In this document: piece after piece, positions 54,783 through 62,905 of the stretch
Numbering within the stretch: position 1 is the first letter of the stretch
Layout of the letters: each line of letters begins with the position of its first letter
NCBI RefSeq assembly: GCF_004795895.1
Contig: NZ_CP039250.1
Coordinates: 3,658,001-3,722,000 of the forward strand
Direction: 5' to 3'
DNA from: Sphingopyxis sp. PAMC25046
GTDB taxonomy: Bacteria > Pseudomonadota > Alphaproteobacteria > Sphingomonadales > Sphingomonadaceae
DNA: 64,000 nt
Made by a program: the position numbers and the translations under genes
The notes under the pieces: model-generated
What the model was told of the DNA's origin: nothing
Seen by the model: the letters and a program-made list of their open reading frames with translations, nothing else
Database searches by the model: none

Positions 54783-55319
54783 GTGCTGGCATCACTGTTT
54801 CTGATCGGCGCGTTGGTGACGACGCCGCAGATGTCGGTTCAGGCGGCAGGTCAGTCGGTCATCGACGAAAGCGCCGGCGGGATGACGCAGGCGGTCAACC
54901 GGATGATCGGCGGCATCGTGAGCTATGCCCGCTGGCCCGACGGGTCGTCCGCCGCCAACCGCCGGATGTGCGTCGTCGGAACGCCGCGCCTCGCTCCCCG
55001 CATGGCGCCGGATACGCCGGGCCGGGGTTCGATCTCGGTCCGTCTGACCCCTGCAGCCGGCGTCACCCCCGATTGCGACATATTGTTCCTAGGCCGGATG
55101 CCGGTTGCCGACCGCCGGCAATTGATAGCATGGGTTCACGGCCGCCCGGTTCTGACGATCACCGACGATGACGCGGCCTGCATCTATGGCGCGATGTTCT
55201 GCCTCAACAGCCGCGCCTCGAGCCTCAGCTTCTCGGTCAATCTCGACGCGATCGGTCGCGGCCCGCTGCGGATCGACCCGCGCGTGCTGCGCATCGGTTC
55301 CGGGCAGGGAGGCGCATGA
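54783..55319 (+). CDS. yfiR: YfiR family periplasmic regulator
   Basis: 178 residues with a signal peptide (to about residue 22). YfiR-type: SYARWPDGSSAANRRMCVVG, DCDILFLGRMPVADRRQL, VLTITDDDAACIYGAMFCL and ISFSVNLD-like LSFSVNLDAIGRG, with two Cys residues able to pair. In Pseudomonas YfiR sits in the periplasm and represses the diguanylate cyclase YfiN. The start is GTG (54783) with a G-rich ribosome site 9 bases upstream; no in-frame ATG is available. Overlaps yfiN by 4 bases. Confidence 0.82.
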   Translation: MLASLFLIGALVTTPQMSVQAAGQSVIDESAGGMTQAVNRMIGGIVSYARWPDGSSAANRRMCVVGTPRLAPRMAPDTPGRGSISVRLTPAAGVTPDCDILFLGRMPVADRRQLIAWVHGRPVLTITDDDAACIYGAMFCLNSRASSLSFSVNLDAIGRGPLRIDPRVLRIGSGQGGA

Positions 55320-56545
55320 TGAGCAGATCCGATCTGCCTCGCTCCGCCCCACGCATCGGCGCGCGCACAACGCTGCAAAAACTGCTGTCACGCTTCCATT
55401 TCGGCATCACGCTGTTCGCCGTCGCCTTGTCGGGACTGACGATCCTGCTTGCCGGGGTGACGGCGCTGCGTGGTTATGCCGACCGCAACATGGAATTGGC
55501 CGCGCAGCTCGGCGCCTATGGCGTCGAGCCGGCGCTGGTGTTCAACGATCCGGTCGCGGCGCGCGAAGGGCTCGAACCGCTGACCCGCATTCCCGGCATA
55601 GCGCGGTTGCGGGTACTCAACGATGTCGGCCGACCCGTGACCGAGTGGACGTCGCCTACCGCCGATCCGGCCCCCATGCTCAGCCGTATATTCTTCCCCC
55701 GCCCCTTCGCGGTGACGGTCCAGCGCAACGGATCGACGATCGGGACGATCGAGGTGTGGGGCGACAGTTCGACGCTGGTCGACTATGTCCGGCTCGGTCT
55801 GCTCGCCGGGCTGACCTGCTTGCTCATTACCGCATTCGGCACGATCTTTCTCGCGCGGCGGTTCGAATATGAGCTCGTCAAGCCGCTTAACGAAATCGCG
55901 ACCGTCGCGCATGACGTGCGGCTGCATCGCCGCTTCGACAAGCGGGTCCAGCCGCTCGGCATCGCCGAACTCGACCGGCTGGGGGGCGACATCAATGCCT
56001 TGCTCGATGAATTGCAGGGCTGGCAGGGTCATATGGAAAGCGAACGCGCGATGCTCGCCCACCGCGCGTCGCACGACACGCTGACCGCGATGCCGAACCG
56101 CGCGGCCTTCGACGAACAGCTCGCACGGCGTATCGATGCAGCGGCGGCACGCGGCAGCCGCTTTGCGCTGCTGTTCATCGATGCCGACAATTTCAAGGCA
56201 GCCAATGACAATTTCGGCCACGCCGCGGGCGACGCCGTGCTCGTCGCGCTTTCGGCGTGTATCAAGGAAACGCTTCGCAAGGACGATTTCGCTGCCCGCA
56301 TCGGCGGCGACGAATTCGTCGTCATCATCGATCCCTTCGACGTCGGTGCGGCCGCCGACGAGCTTGCCGACCGGATCCGCACCTGCGTTTCGCAACCCAT
56401 CACGTTGCCGGACGGGCAAACCTATCGCGCGTCGGTCAGCGTCGGAGTCGCCACCTTCCCGGACAGCGGCAGCAACGCGACCGCGCTGCTCACCGCCGCC
56501 GATGCCGCGATGTATGCGGACAAATTGGCCAACCGTTCCCGATGA
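55316..56545 (+). CDS. yfiN: YfiN-type membrane diguanylate cyclase
   Basis: 409 residues. Two membrane helices (about 30-52 and 159-180) enclose a periplasmic CHASE8-like domain, followed by HAMP (about 180-235) and a GGDEF domain (about 245-405). The active site is intact, RIGGDEFVV (G330-F334), and the feedback I-site RxxD is at R321-D324. It should make cyclic di-GMP under control of YfiR (periplasmic) and YfiB (outer-membrane). Its start overlaps yfiR by 4 bases. Confidence 0.9.
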   Translation: MMSRSDLPRSAPRIGARTTLQKLLSRFHFGITLFAVALSGLTILLAGVTALRGYADRNMELAAQLGAYGVEPALVFNDPVAAREGLEPLTRIPGIARLRVLNDVGRPVTEWTSPTADPAPMLSRIFFPRPFAVTVQRNGSTIGTIEVWGDSSTLVDYVRLGLLAGLTCLLITAFGTIFLARRFEYELVKPLNEIATVAHDVRLHRRFDKRVQPLGIAELDRLGGDINALLDELQGWQGHMESERAMLAHRASHDTLTAMPNRAAFDEQLARRIDAAAARGSRFALLFIDADNFKAANDNFGHAAGDAVLVALSACIKETLRKDDFAARIGGDEFVVIIDPFDVGAAADELADRIRTCVSQPITLPDGQTYRASVSVGVATFPDSGSNATALLTAADAAMYADKLANRSR

Positions 56546-56561
56546 CCACCGGAGAGACGCC

Positions 56562-57062
56562 ATGACTTACGCCTTCCCATATAATATTCGCCTCTTCGCG
56601 ATCACCGTTTTGGCGGCGCTGCTCGCGGCGTGCCAGAGCGCGCCGCGCGCCGGCGACTTCAGCGCGGCGCAGATCGCGACGCTGCAATCCGAGGGATTCG
56701 TCGATACCGGTCTCGGCTGGGAACTGAGCATGCCCGAACGACTGCTTTTCCCCTCGAACGAAAGCAGCGTGCCGGCCGATCAGCAAAAGCGGATCACCGA
56801 CATCGCCGCCAAGCTCGTCTCGGTCGGCATCACGACCGCGCGGGTCGAAGGGCACACCGATTCGACGGGAACGTCGGCCTATAATCTTTGGCTGTCGCAG
56901 GCGCGCGCGGAGGCGGTAGCGACGCCGATGCAGGCGGGCGGAATGCGGTTGACCGCCGATCAGGTCGTCGGCCGCGGCGAAACCCTGCCCTTGTCGAGCA
57001 ACGCGACCCCCGAAGGGCGGCAGGACAACCGCCGCGTGGTCGTGATCGTGACGCCAGAATAG
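56562..57062 (+). CDS. yfiB: OmpA-family lipoprotein, YfiB-like
   Basis: 166 residues. Lipoprotein signal with Cys24 (AACQS), then an OmpA-like peptidoglycan-binding domain: RLLFPSNESSVPADQQKRI, RVEGHTDSTGTSAYNLWLSQ and GRGETLPLSSNATPEGRQDN followed by RRV. In the Pseudomonas system YfiB captures YfiR at the outer membrane to release YfiN. GGAGAG lies before the ATG at 56562, 16 bases after yfiN. Confidence 0.88.
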   Translation: MTYAFPYNIRLFAITVLAALLAACQSAPRAGDFSAAQIATLQSEGFVDTGLGWELSMPERLLFPSNESSVPADQQKRITDIAAKLVSVGITTARVEGHTDSTGTSAYNLWLSQARAEAVATPMQAGGMRLTADQVVGRGETLPLSSNATPEGRQDNRRVVVIVTPE

Positions 57063-57119
57063 TTCGGCTAGCGGCCTGCCGCCTTTCCTTGACCGGCGTT
57101 CGCCGCTAGGCCTTGGTCC

Positions 57120-57983
57120 ATGAAACCGATCCGCAAAGCCGTCTTTCCCGTCGCCGGCCTCGGCACGCGCTTCCTGCCCGCAACCAAGGCGATTCCGAAA
57201 GAAATGCTGCCCGTCGTCGACCGGCCGCTGATCCAATATGCTGTCGACGAAGCGCGCGAGGCCGGGATCGAACAGATGATCTTCGTCACCGGCCGCGGAA
57301 AGAGTGCGATCGAGGATCATTTCGACGTCGCCTTCGAACTCGAAAAGACGATGTCCGAACGCGGCAAGGATTTGTCGGTGCTCGAACCGACGCGGCTCGG
57401 CCCCGGCAATTGCGCCTATGTCCGGCAGCAGGAACCGCTAGGGCTGGGGCATGCGATCTGGTGCGCGCGCGACATCGTCGGCGACGAGCCCTTCGCGATC
57501 TTTCTGCCCGACGAATTCATGCACGGGTCGCCCGGCTGTATGAAGCAGATGGTCGATGCTTATGCCCGGGTCGGGGGCAACCTGATCTCGGTGCTCGAAG
57601 TGCCGCGCGAACAGGTGTCTTCCTATGGCGTGATCGCGCCCGGCGCGCGCGACGGGGCGCTGACCGAGGTGACCGGCCTCGTCGAGAAACCCGCGGTCGA
57701 TGCCGCGCCGTCGAACCTCATCATCTCGGGCCGTTATATCCTCCAGCCCGAAGTGATGCGCGTGCTCGAAGGGCAGGAAAAGGGGGCCGGCGGCGAAATC
57801 CAGCTCACCGACGCGATGGCGACGATGATCGGCAACCAGCCCTTCCACGCCGTCACCTTCGCCGGCGCGCGCTATGATTGCGGGTCGAAAGCCGGCTATA
57901 TCCAGGCCAATCTGGCGGTTGCGCTCGAACGCCCCGATATGGCGGACGAGGTCCGCGCCTTTGCGATCGACCTGCTGAAATAG
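57120..57983 (+). CDS. galU: UTP-glucose-1-phosphate uridylyltransferase
   Basis: 287 residues. Makes UDP-glucose for LPS, exopolysaccharide and glycolipid synthesis. Motifs: KAVFPVAGLGTRFLPATKAI, PKEMLPVVDRPLIQYAVDEA, GLGHAIWCARDIVGDEPFAI, and the late FAGARYDCGSKAGYI with the catalytic-region Asp/Lys. Length is normal. Sits after the yfi cluster; a perfect 8-bp hairpin follows the stop. Confidence 0.96.
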   Translation: MKPIRKAVFPVAGLGTRFLPATKAIPKEMLPVVDRPLIQYAVDEAREAGIEQMIFVTGRGKSAIEDHFDVAFELEKTMSERGKDLSVLEPTRLGPGNCAYVRQQEPLGLGHAIWCARDIVGDEPFAIFLPDEFMHGSPGCMKQMVDAYARVGGNLISVLEVPREQVSSYGVIAPGARDGALTEVTGLVEKPAVDAAPSNLIISGRYILQPEVMRVLEGQEKGAGGEIQLTDAMATMIGNQPFHAVTFAGARYDCGSKAGYIQANLAVALERPDMADEVRAFAIDLLK

Positions 57984-58010
57984 TCTGGCGGAGGCGGCGC
58001 CCCCGCCAGA
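57984..58010. terminator. hairpin between galU and aqpZ
   Basis: TCTGGCGG (57984-57991) pairs perfectly with CCGCCAGA (58003-58010) between two convergent genes. No T-run; likely a two-way transcription block. Confidence 0.5.
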
Positions 58011-58017
58011 AGGGTGA

Positions 58018-58743
58018 TTATTCGCCCTCGATATTCGGCTTGGGGAAGGTATCGGCCCCGAGCATCTTGTAGAGCAGCCCCCCGACCGCCCCGCCGACCA
58101 GCGGCGCGACCCAGAACAGCCATAATTGCTGGAGTGCCAGTCCGCCGACGACAAGCGCGGGGCCGGTGCTGCGCGCCGGATTGACCGAGGTATTGGTCAC
58201 CGGGATCGAGATGAGGTGGATCAGCGCCAGCGCGAGGCCGATCGCCAGCGGCGCAAAGCCCGCGGGGGCGCGCCCGTCGGTCGACCCCATGATGATCCAC
58301 AGGAAGAAAGCGGTCAGCACTATCTCGATCAGCACAGCCGACCAGATGTCGTAACCGCCGGGCGATCCTTCACCGAAGCCGTTCGCGGCAAGGCCGTTTG
58401 TCGCGAGATCATAGGCGGGACTGCCGCTCGCGATATAGAAGAGCAGAAACGCCGCAACGATCGCGCCGAGCACCTGCGCGATAACGTAGAGCGGAATGTC
58501 GCGCGCATCGAAACGCCCGCCTGCCCACAAGCCGACGGTGACCGCGGGATTAAGGTGACAGCCCGAGATATGGCCGATGGCATAGGCCATCGTCACGACC
58601 GTCAGGCCGAAAGCAAGCGAAACGCCGAGCAATCCGATGCCGACCTCGGGAAAGGCGGCGGCCAGAACCGCGCTGCCGCAACCGCCGAAAACGAGCCAGA
58701 ACGTGCCGATGAATTCGGCCAAGCCCTTTTGGATATTCGTCAT
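58018..58743 (-). CDS. aqpZ: aquaporin Z
   Basis: 241 residues, six membrane helices and two half-helices. Both NPA boxes are present ([14 protein letters not shown] and [15 protein letters not shown]). The selectivity filter residues match a water channel: His in [12 protein letters not shown] and Arg after the second NPA. GGAGG precedes the ATG at 58743. Inner-membrane water channel for osmotic adaptation. Confidence 0.95.
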   Translation of the reverse strand: MTNIQKGLAEFIGTFWLVFGGCGSAVLAAAFPEVGIGLLGVSLAFGLTVVTMAYAIGHISGCHLNPAVTVGLWAGGRFDARDIPLYVIAQVLGAIVAAFLLFYIASGSPAYDLATNGLAANGFGEGSPGGYDIWSAVLIEIVLTAFFLWIIMGSTDGRAPAGFAPLAIGLALALIHLISIPVTNTSVNPARSTGPALVVGGLALQQLWLFWVAPLVGGAVGGLLYKMLGADTFPKPNIEGE

Positions 58744-58842
58744 GATGACCCTCCTCCCCGCCGGCGGCCTCTGACGCCTCCGGCGCGGCTTCATCCTATC
58801 AGCGTTGCAGGATCGGGCAAGCTCTTGTCCGAGCGGAAGGAA

Positions 58843-60129
58843 TCAGGCGGCGGCGACGGCCTCGACGAAGCGCTGCGCACGCTGGTGCAGCGACTGCGCG
58901 GCCTCGCCCAGCCCGGCCGACAATCGGCCTAGCGTTTGCGCGCCGTCCCCGACCGCGGTGGCGCCGTGGCCGATCTCGCGCACCCGCGCATCGATCTCTC
59001 GCCCCGCGAACACCGCTTGCTCGACATAGCTCGCGATCGTCAGCGTCGTCGCGCTCTGGCCGTCGACCGCGCGGTCGATCGCGTCGGAAAAGCCGTTGTT
59101 CGCGTCGATCGCCCGTTCGACCTCGTCGAAGCCCGCGGCGACCTGTCCCACGATGTCGCGGATGCGATCGACATATTGGGCGATGTCGCCCGCGGCTGTG
59201 CGCGTCTGGCTGGCGAGTGTCTTCACTTCCGATGCAACGACGGCGAAACCGCGACCGGCCTCACCCGCCCGCGCGGCCTCGATCCCCGCGTTGAGCGCGA
59301 GCATGTTGGTGCGGCTCGCCATGTCGATGATCAGCGCGAGCATCTGCTCGATCGACTGGCTCTCCGCCTTCAGCGCCGCCGCGCGTTCGCTGGCCTGCTT
59401 GATCTTGATATGCGCATCGCCGCGAACCGCCCGCGCGCGCGATCCGTCGTCGACGATCCTGGTCATCGTCGCGGCCAGCGCATGGCCGCGATCGCCAAGG
59501 TCCTGCAGCCCCGCCAGCGTCTGCGCCGTCGCGCCGGCGACCGTCACCGCGTCGCGGCCCGTCTGCTGCGCGCGTTCGGACAGCGCGCCGGCAACCGACT
59601 CGACCTTTTTCGCCGTTTCGGAAAGCTTAGCGGTGAGCGCCGCGATATCCTGCTGGAACCGCCGTCCGGCGTCGTCGATATGCGTCACGCGCGCGGCGCG
59701 TTCCTGCGCCAGTTCGACCTCGCGCAGCATCGCGAGCTTGGCGATCTGGCCGCTGTCGAGTGTCTCGACGAACCGGCCCGCATCGACGAGGATCAGTTCC
59801 TGTTGCCCCGCCGATTGCGCAGCGATCCGCAAAAGGTCGGTCGTCGAGCGCGCGACGTCGGCGGTCGGGCAGGGCTCGATCATCGAGGCGATCGAACCGC
59901 CGATCGTCGGATTCTGCATCAGCGAAAACCAGAAGGGGCAGAAAAGCAGTTCGCGCACCCGCTGTTCGCGAATGATGCCCACGGGGCGGTCCTCCGCGTC
60001 GACCACCGCGAGCGCGCGCAATTGGGGGGTGGTACGGAAAAGATCGATGACCGCGGACATATGCGCGTCGGCGCCGATCGCGGACGCGTGACCCAACGCC
60101 GGCTCAAAGGCATGTCCGATGGCGTTCAT
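58843..60129 (-). CDS. soluble chemoreceptor-like protein with N-terminal CBS pair
   Basis: 428 residues without membrane helices. Residues about 1-145 look like two CBS domains ([22 protein letters not shown] as the clearest strand). A coiled coil follows and then the MCP signalling domain, whose hairpin tip reads [19 protein letters not shown] followed by [21 protein letters not shown] cytosolic receptor that may sense adenine nucleotides via CBS is inferred. No che genes are adjacent. A single-gene unit on the minus strand. Confidence 0.85.
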   Translation of the reverse strand: MNAIGHAFEPALGHASAIGADAHMSAVIDLFRTTPQLRALAVVDAEDRPVGIIREQRVRELLFCPFWFSLMQNPTIGGSIASMIEPCPTADVARSTTDLLRIAAQSAGQQELILVDAGRFVETLDSGQIAKLAMLREVELAQERAARVTHIDDAGRRFQQDIAALTAKLSETAKKVESVAGALSERAQQTGRDAVTVAGATAQTLAGLQDLGDRGHALAATMTRIVDDGSRARAVRGDAHIKIKQASERAAALKAESQSIEQMLALIIDMASRTNMLALNAGIEAARAGEAGRGFAVVASEVKTLASQTRTAAGDIAQYVDRIRDIVGQVAAGFDEVERAIDANNGFSDAIDRAVDGQSATTLTIASYVEQAVFAGREIDARVREIGHGATAVGDGAQTLGRLSAGLGEAAQSLHQRAQRFVEAVAAA

Positions 60130-60310
60130 TCGATCCTCTTCAAGTTGCGACGCGGTTCGCGCTTCGACTAGAGCGAGAGAGTAAACAGCAATTTAACCAT
60201 TTATTTCAGTGATGTGACACATGGGCCGAACTGACTGTCGCTCCATCGCAATATCCTGTTCAGAGCGTGGCGATTATGCGATGAGGCGCCCGATCGGCGA
60301 GGAGAAGGAC

Positions 60311-60616
60311 ATGCGCATTTTGATCGTTGCCCTTTTGGCGGCGCCCTTGCTCGCCGGCTGCGTCAGCGCGGTCAAGACGGTCGTCACCGCGCCGGTGAAA
60401 GCCGTCGGTCAGGTCGCCGACTGGTCGACCACGAGCCAGGACGAATCCGACCGCAACCGCGGCCGCGAGATGCGCAAGCGCGAGGAGCGCGTCGGCAAAT
60501 TGTCGCGTCAGCGCGACAAGGCTCTCGCAAAATGCCGCGACGGCAAAGAGGAAGAATGCCGGCGCGCCGAAGTACTCGACCACGAAATCGAGGCTGAGAT
60601 GGCGGCGCCGCGCTAG
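60311..60616 (+). CDS. small lipoprotein, charged coiled-coil
   Basis: 101 residues. Lipoprotein signal MRILIVALLAAPLLAGC with lipobox LAGC (Cys17). Residues 44-101 are highly charged and helical (REMRKREERVGKLSRQRDKA). A strong GGAGAAGG site precedes the ATG at 60311. No domain recognised; similar small lipoproteins are common in sphingomonads. Its stop is 4 bases from the convergent S24 gene. Confidence 0.75.
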   Translation: MRILIVALLAAPLLAGCVSAVKTVVTAPVKAVGQVADWSTTSQDESDRNRGREMRKREERVGKLSRQRDKALAKCRDGKEEECRRAEVLDHEIEAEMAAPR

Positions 60617-60619
60617 ACG

Positions 60620-61288
60620 CTACCGCACCCGCCGTCCGGTCCACACGACCCGGCCGACCAGCTGGATCGCCGCCATCGGCAAATCGTCCCAGCTGCGATA
60701 ATGCGGATTGTCGCTGATCACCGAAACGCGCCCCTGCCCCGGCGCGCGCGCGATACGCTTCACCATCAACACATCGTCCATGCGCAGCACATAGATGCCG
60801 TCGCGCAGCCGTGCCGCGGCATCGCCACCATCGACCAATATATCGTCGCCATCGTTAAGCGTGGGCGCCATCGAATCGCCTTCGACGCGAATGATGCTGA
60901 GCGCGCGCGGATCGGCGCCGAGGTCGCGCAGCCATTTGGGATCGAAGGCGACCTCGCCCTCGACCGGTTCGCCGTCGACGCTGGCCCCCGCGCCCGCCGA
61001 TGCGCCGATCGCCAGTTTCGGCACGAGGACCATCCCGGTTCCGCGCCCGCGCGCCGGGGTCGCGACGCGCTGCACCGGCCCGCCGAGCATCGCTTCCGAC
61101 ACCCCCAGATAGGCTGCGATGCGGGCGCGGTCCTGCTCGGCGAGCCGCCGCGGCGAGCCGCGCTTGATATATTGCTGGATATAGGCCGGGTTGCGCCCGA
61201 TCACCTGCGACAGACGCGCATAGTCGATGCCCTTTTCGGCCAAGAGGCGGTCGAGCGCCGTGCGGGGATCCTGAACGAATTCGGCCAT
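60620..61288 (-). CDS. S24-family (LexA/CI-like) transcriptional repressor
   Basis: 222 residues. N-terminal helix-turn-helix (about 8-60: LSQVIGRNPAYIQQYIKRGS), linker, then an S24 peptidase domain with catalytic Ser139 (RVEGDSMAPTL) and Lys177 (DDVLMVKRIA). The ASAGAGAS stretch (about 95-103) holds a possible self-cleavage Ala-Gly site. Such proteins act as stress-cleavable repressors of phage or chromosomal operons. It is divergent from a Cro-like gene, with repeated TAGGAAA-type motifs between them. Confidence 0.9.
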   Translation of the reverse strand: MAEFVQDPRTALDRLLAEKGIDYARLSQVIGRNPAYIQQYIKRGSPRRLAEQDRARIAAYLGVSEAMLGGPVQRVATPARGRGTGMVLVPKLAIGASAGAGASVDGEPVEGEVAFDPKWLRDLGADPRALSIIRVEGDSMAPTLNDGDDILVDGGDAAARLRDGIYVLRMDDVLMVKRIARAPGQGRVSVISDNPHYRSWDDLPMAAIQLVGRVVWTGRRVR

Positions 61289-61310
61289 GGGGTCGTGCGG
61301 GGCTGGTCCT

Positions 61311-61384
61311 TCCTATTTCGTCTCTACCAAACGGATTTTTCCTAGACAAGTAGGAAATCGAACTTCAGATAGGAAATATCCTAT
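61311..61384. promoter_or_regulatory. cluster of operator-like TAGGAAA inverted repeats
   Basis: Between the divergent S24 repressor and Cro-like genes, TCCTA/TAGGA boxes occur five times: 61311-61315, 61340-61344, 61351-61355, 61371-61375 area and 61379-61383. Two pairs are inverted: TTTCCTA/TAGGAAA (61338-61357, 6-base spacer) and ATAGGA/TCCTAT (61369-61384, 4-base spacer). This is the layout expected for a self-controlled switch. Confidence 0.65.
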
Positions 61385-61426
61385 CGGGTGAGTCGCCCGG
61401 TGTTCAAGCGCGATCAGGAGGAAATG

Positions 61427-61690
61427 ATGGAGCGCAGCCTGTTGCAACATATAGAGGCCTTTCTGAAGGAATCCGCGATGCCGCCGAGCGTTTTCGGCCG
61501 CCACGCGGTGCGCGACCCGCGCCTTGTCAGCGATCTGCGGAGCGGCCGTCAACCGGGACGTGCGGTCATATGCCGCGTGGAACATTTCATGAACAAATGG
61601 CGAGCCGACCACCGCGTCGGCAATGCCGCCCCCTTGGGCGACCGCCGAACCCGTGCCTTCTGGCGCCTCGACGCGGGGAGCGAAGCATGA
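61427..61690 (+). CDS. small Cro-like DNA-binding protein (putative)
   Basis: 87 residues from the ATG at 61427, which has AGGAGG 5 bases upstream (an ATG at 61424 would be too close). The segment AMPPSVFGRHAVRDPRLVSDLRSGR is helix-turn-helix-like and reminiscent of Cro-type repressors, and RVEHFMNKWRAD follows. It is divergent from the S24 repressor gene across the operator cluster and overlaps the next gene by 4 bases. Function inferred from context. Confidence 0.6.
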   Translation: MERSLLQHIEAFLKESAMPPSVFGRHAVRDPRLVSDLRSGRQPGRAVICRVEHFMNKWRADHRVGNAAPLGDRRTRAFWRLDAGSEA

Positions 61691-62013
61691 TGCGCTGGTC
61701 CCCCGCCCTGCCGCCGCGCCCCGGCTGTCCGCATCGCCGGCTCCGTCATCTGCTGACGCGCGAATTGCCGCCCGGCCTCGCTGCCGGAGCATCGACCTTC
61801 CGCCCTTGGGCGAGCGCGAGCTTCGTCGGAGCGCGCCACATCTTTCCCTGCGTGCTGGCGGCAGGAGACGCAGAGGCGACGCGGCGCGCGCTGCAGGAAG
61901 AACTGGGCGTGGCGGAATGGACGCTGCCTGGGCATATCGTTGCCGATGTCGTCGTGGAATGCGGAACCGACCCGCGGACTTTGCGGATCGAGATCTTGAC
62001 GGTCGAGGATTAA
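61687..62013 (+). CDS. hypothetical protein
   Basis: 108 residues, no signal peptide or membrane helix. Arg- and Pro-rich first third (PRPGCPHRRLRHLLTRELPP), then alternating strands including GDAEATRRALQEELGVAEW and HIVADVVVECGTDP. No domain recognised. It is translationally coupled to the Cro-like gene (ATGA) and its end overlaps the convergent membrane-protein gene by 4 bases, so it belongs to the same switch-like operon. Confidence 0.6.
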   Translation: MMRWSPALPPRPGCPHRRLRHLLTRELPPGLAAGASTFRPWASASFVGARHIFPCVLAAGDAEATRRALQEELGVAEWTLPGHIVADVVVECGTDPRTLRIEILTVED

Positions 62014-62846
62014 CCAACCGACTGGCGCGTCATCCGATGCAAGGTGGAGAGCGCGGCTTCGAGCGCGAAGTCGACCTCCGGTTCTTCTTCGCCTTCTATA
62101 CCCGTCGCCGCCGAGGCTGTCTCCTGCATGGCGGCATCCTGACGTCGGCGCGCCAGCCCTGCTTCGAACCGCGCGACCATCGCGCCGAGCGATTTGTCGG
62201 CGGGATCTGACAATGTTGACGGCGCGCTCATCTCGGCGGGCTGCAACCAGGGCGCCTCGTCACCGAAATCCTCTTCGGAAGCAAGGTCGGCGAGCATGAG
62301 TTCGTCTTCGGCTTCTTCGCGTGCCTCGACCGTCGCTCCGCCAAGCCAAGGGTCGAATTCTGCAGGTTCATAGGCGCTCGTCGTGCCGACCGCGCCCAGC
62401 CCGCCCGCCGGCAGGTCTCGGCCTGCGCGGATCGGCGGCCGCGGGGGATCGTCGGGATGCAGATCGACGCGGCGCCGCGTCAGAACGGGTTCGTCATCGC
62501 CGGCCTCTTCGGACCCGCGCCGAAAAACATTGCGCAGCGAGGTCAGGCCGGCCGCCTCGGGCCGTGCGATCAGCAGCGCAGCGAGCCCCGCAATCGCGGC
62601 GGCGACCGCCGACATGCCGAGCGCGAGCGCGAGCCGTCCACCATTGCCGATCGGCGGCACGAACAGATCGGAGAGACGGTCGAGGTAAAGGTTCCAGCTG
62701 ATCGCGGCGACCCATGAAAAAGGCATCAATGCGGCGAACAAGAAGGTCAGCGCCGCGGCGCCGATCACCGCCGGGATCGCGGGCTGGAGCGCGCGCAGCA
62801 GCGCGGTCGCTATGGCCTTGGCCCGATTCTCGCTGGTTTCTTCCAT
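62010..62846 (-). CDS. membrane protein with acidic cytoplasmic tail, unknown function
   Basis: 278 residues. Two membrane helices (about 22-48 and 70-94) followed by a long, acidic, low-complexity tail (about 110-278) rich in Glu, Asp and Pro (EEAEDELMLADLASEEDFGD). No domain recognised; the layout resembles sphingomonad-specific inner-membrane proteins near polysaccharide loci. It is 59 bases downstream of the glycosyltransferase gene on the same strand. Confidence 0.65.
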   Translation of the reverse strand: MEETSENRAKAIATALLRALQPAIPAVIGAAALTFLFAALMPFSWVAAISWNLYLDRLSDLFVPPIGNGGRLALALGMSAVAAAIAGLAALLIARPEAAGLTSLRNVFRRGSEEAGDDEPVLTRRRVDLHPDDPPRPPIRAGRDLPAGGLGAVGTTSAYEPAEFDPWLGGATVEAREEAEDELMLADLASEEDFGDEAPWLQPAEMSAPSTLSDPADKSLGAMVARFEAGLARRRQDAAMQETASAATGIEGEEEPEVDFALEAALSTLHRMTRQSVG

Positions 62847-62905
62847 ATCGTCCCAAATCCGTCGGCCCGCCGGGCCGTACTGTCCTCACATCAAACGCGT
62901 CACGC

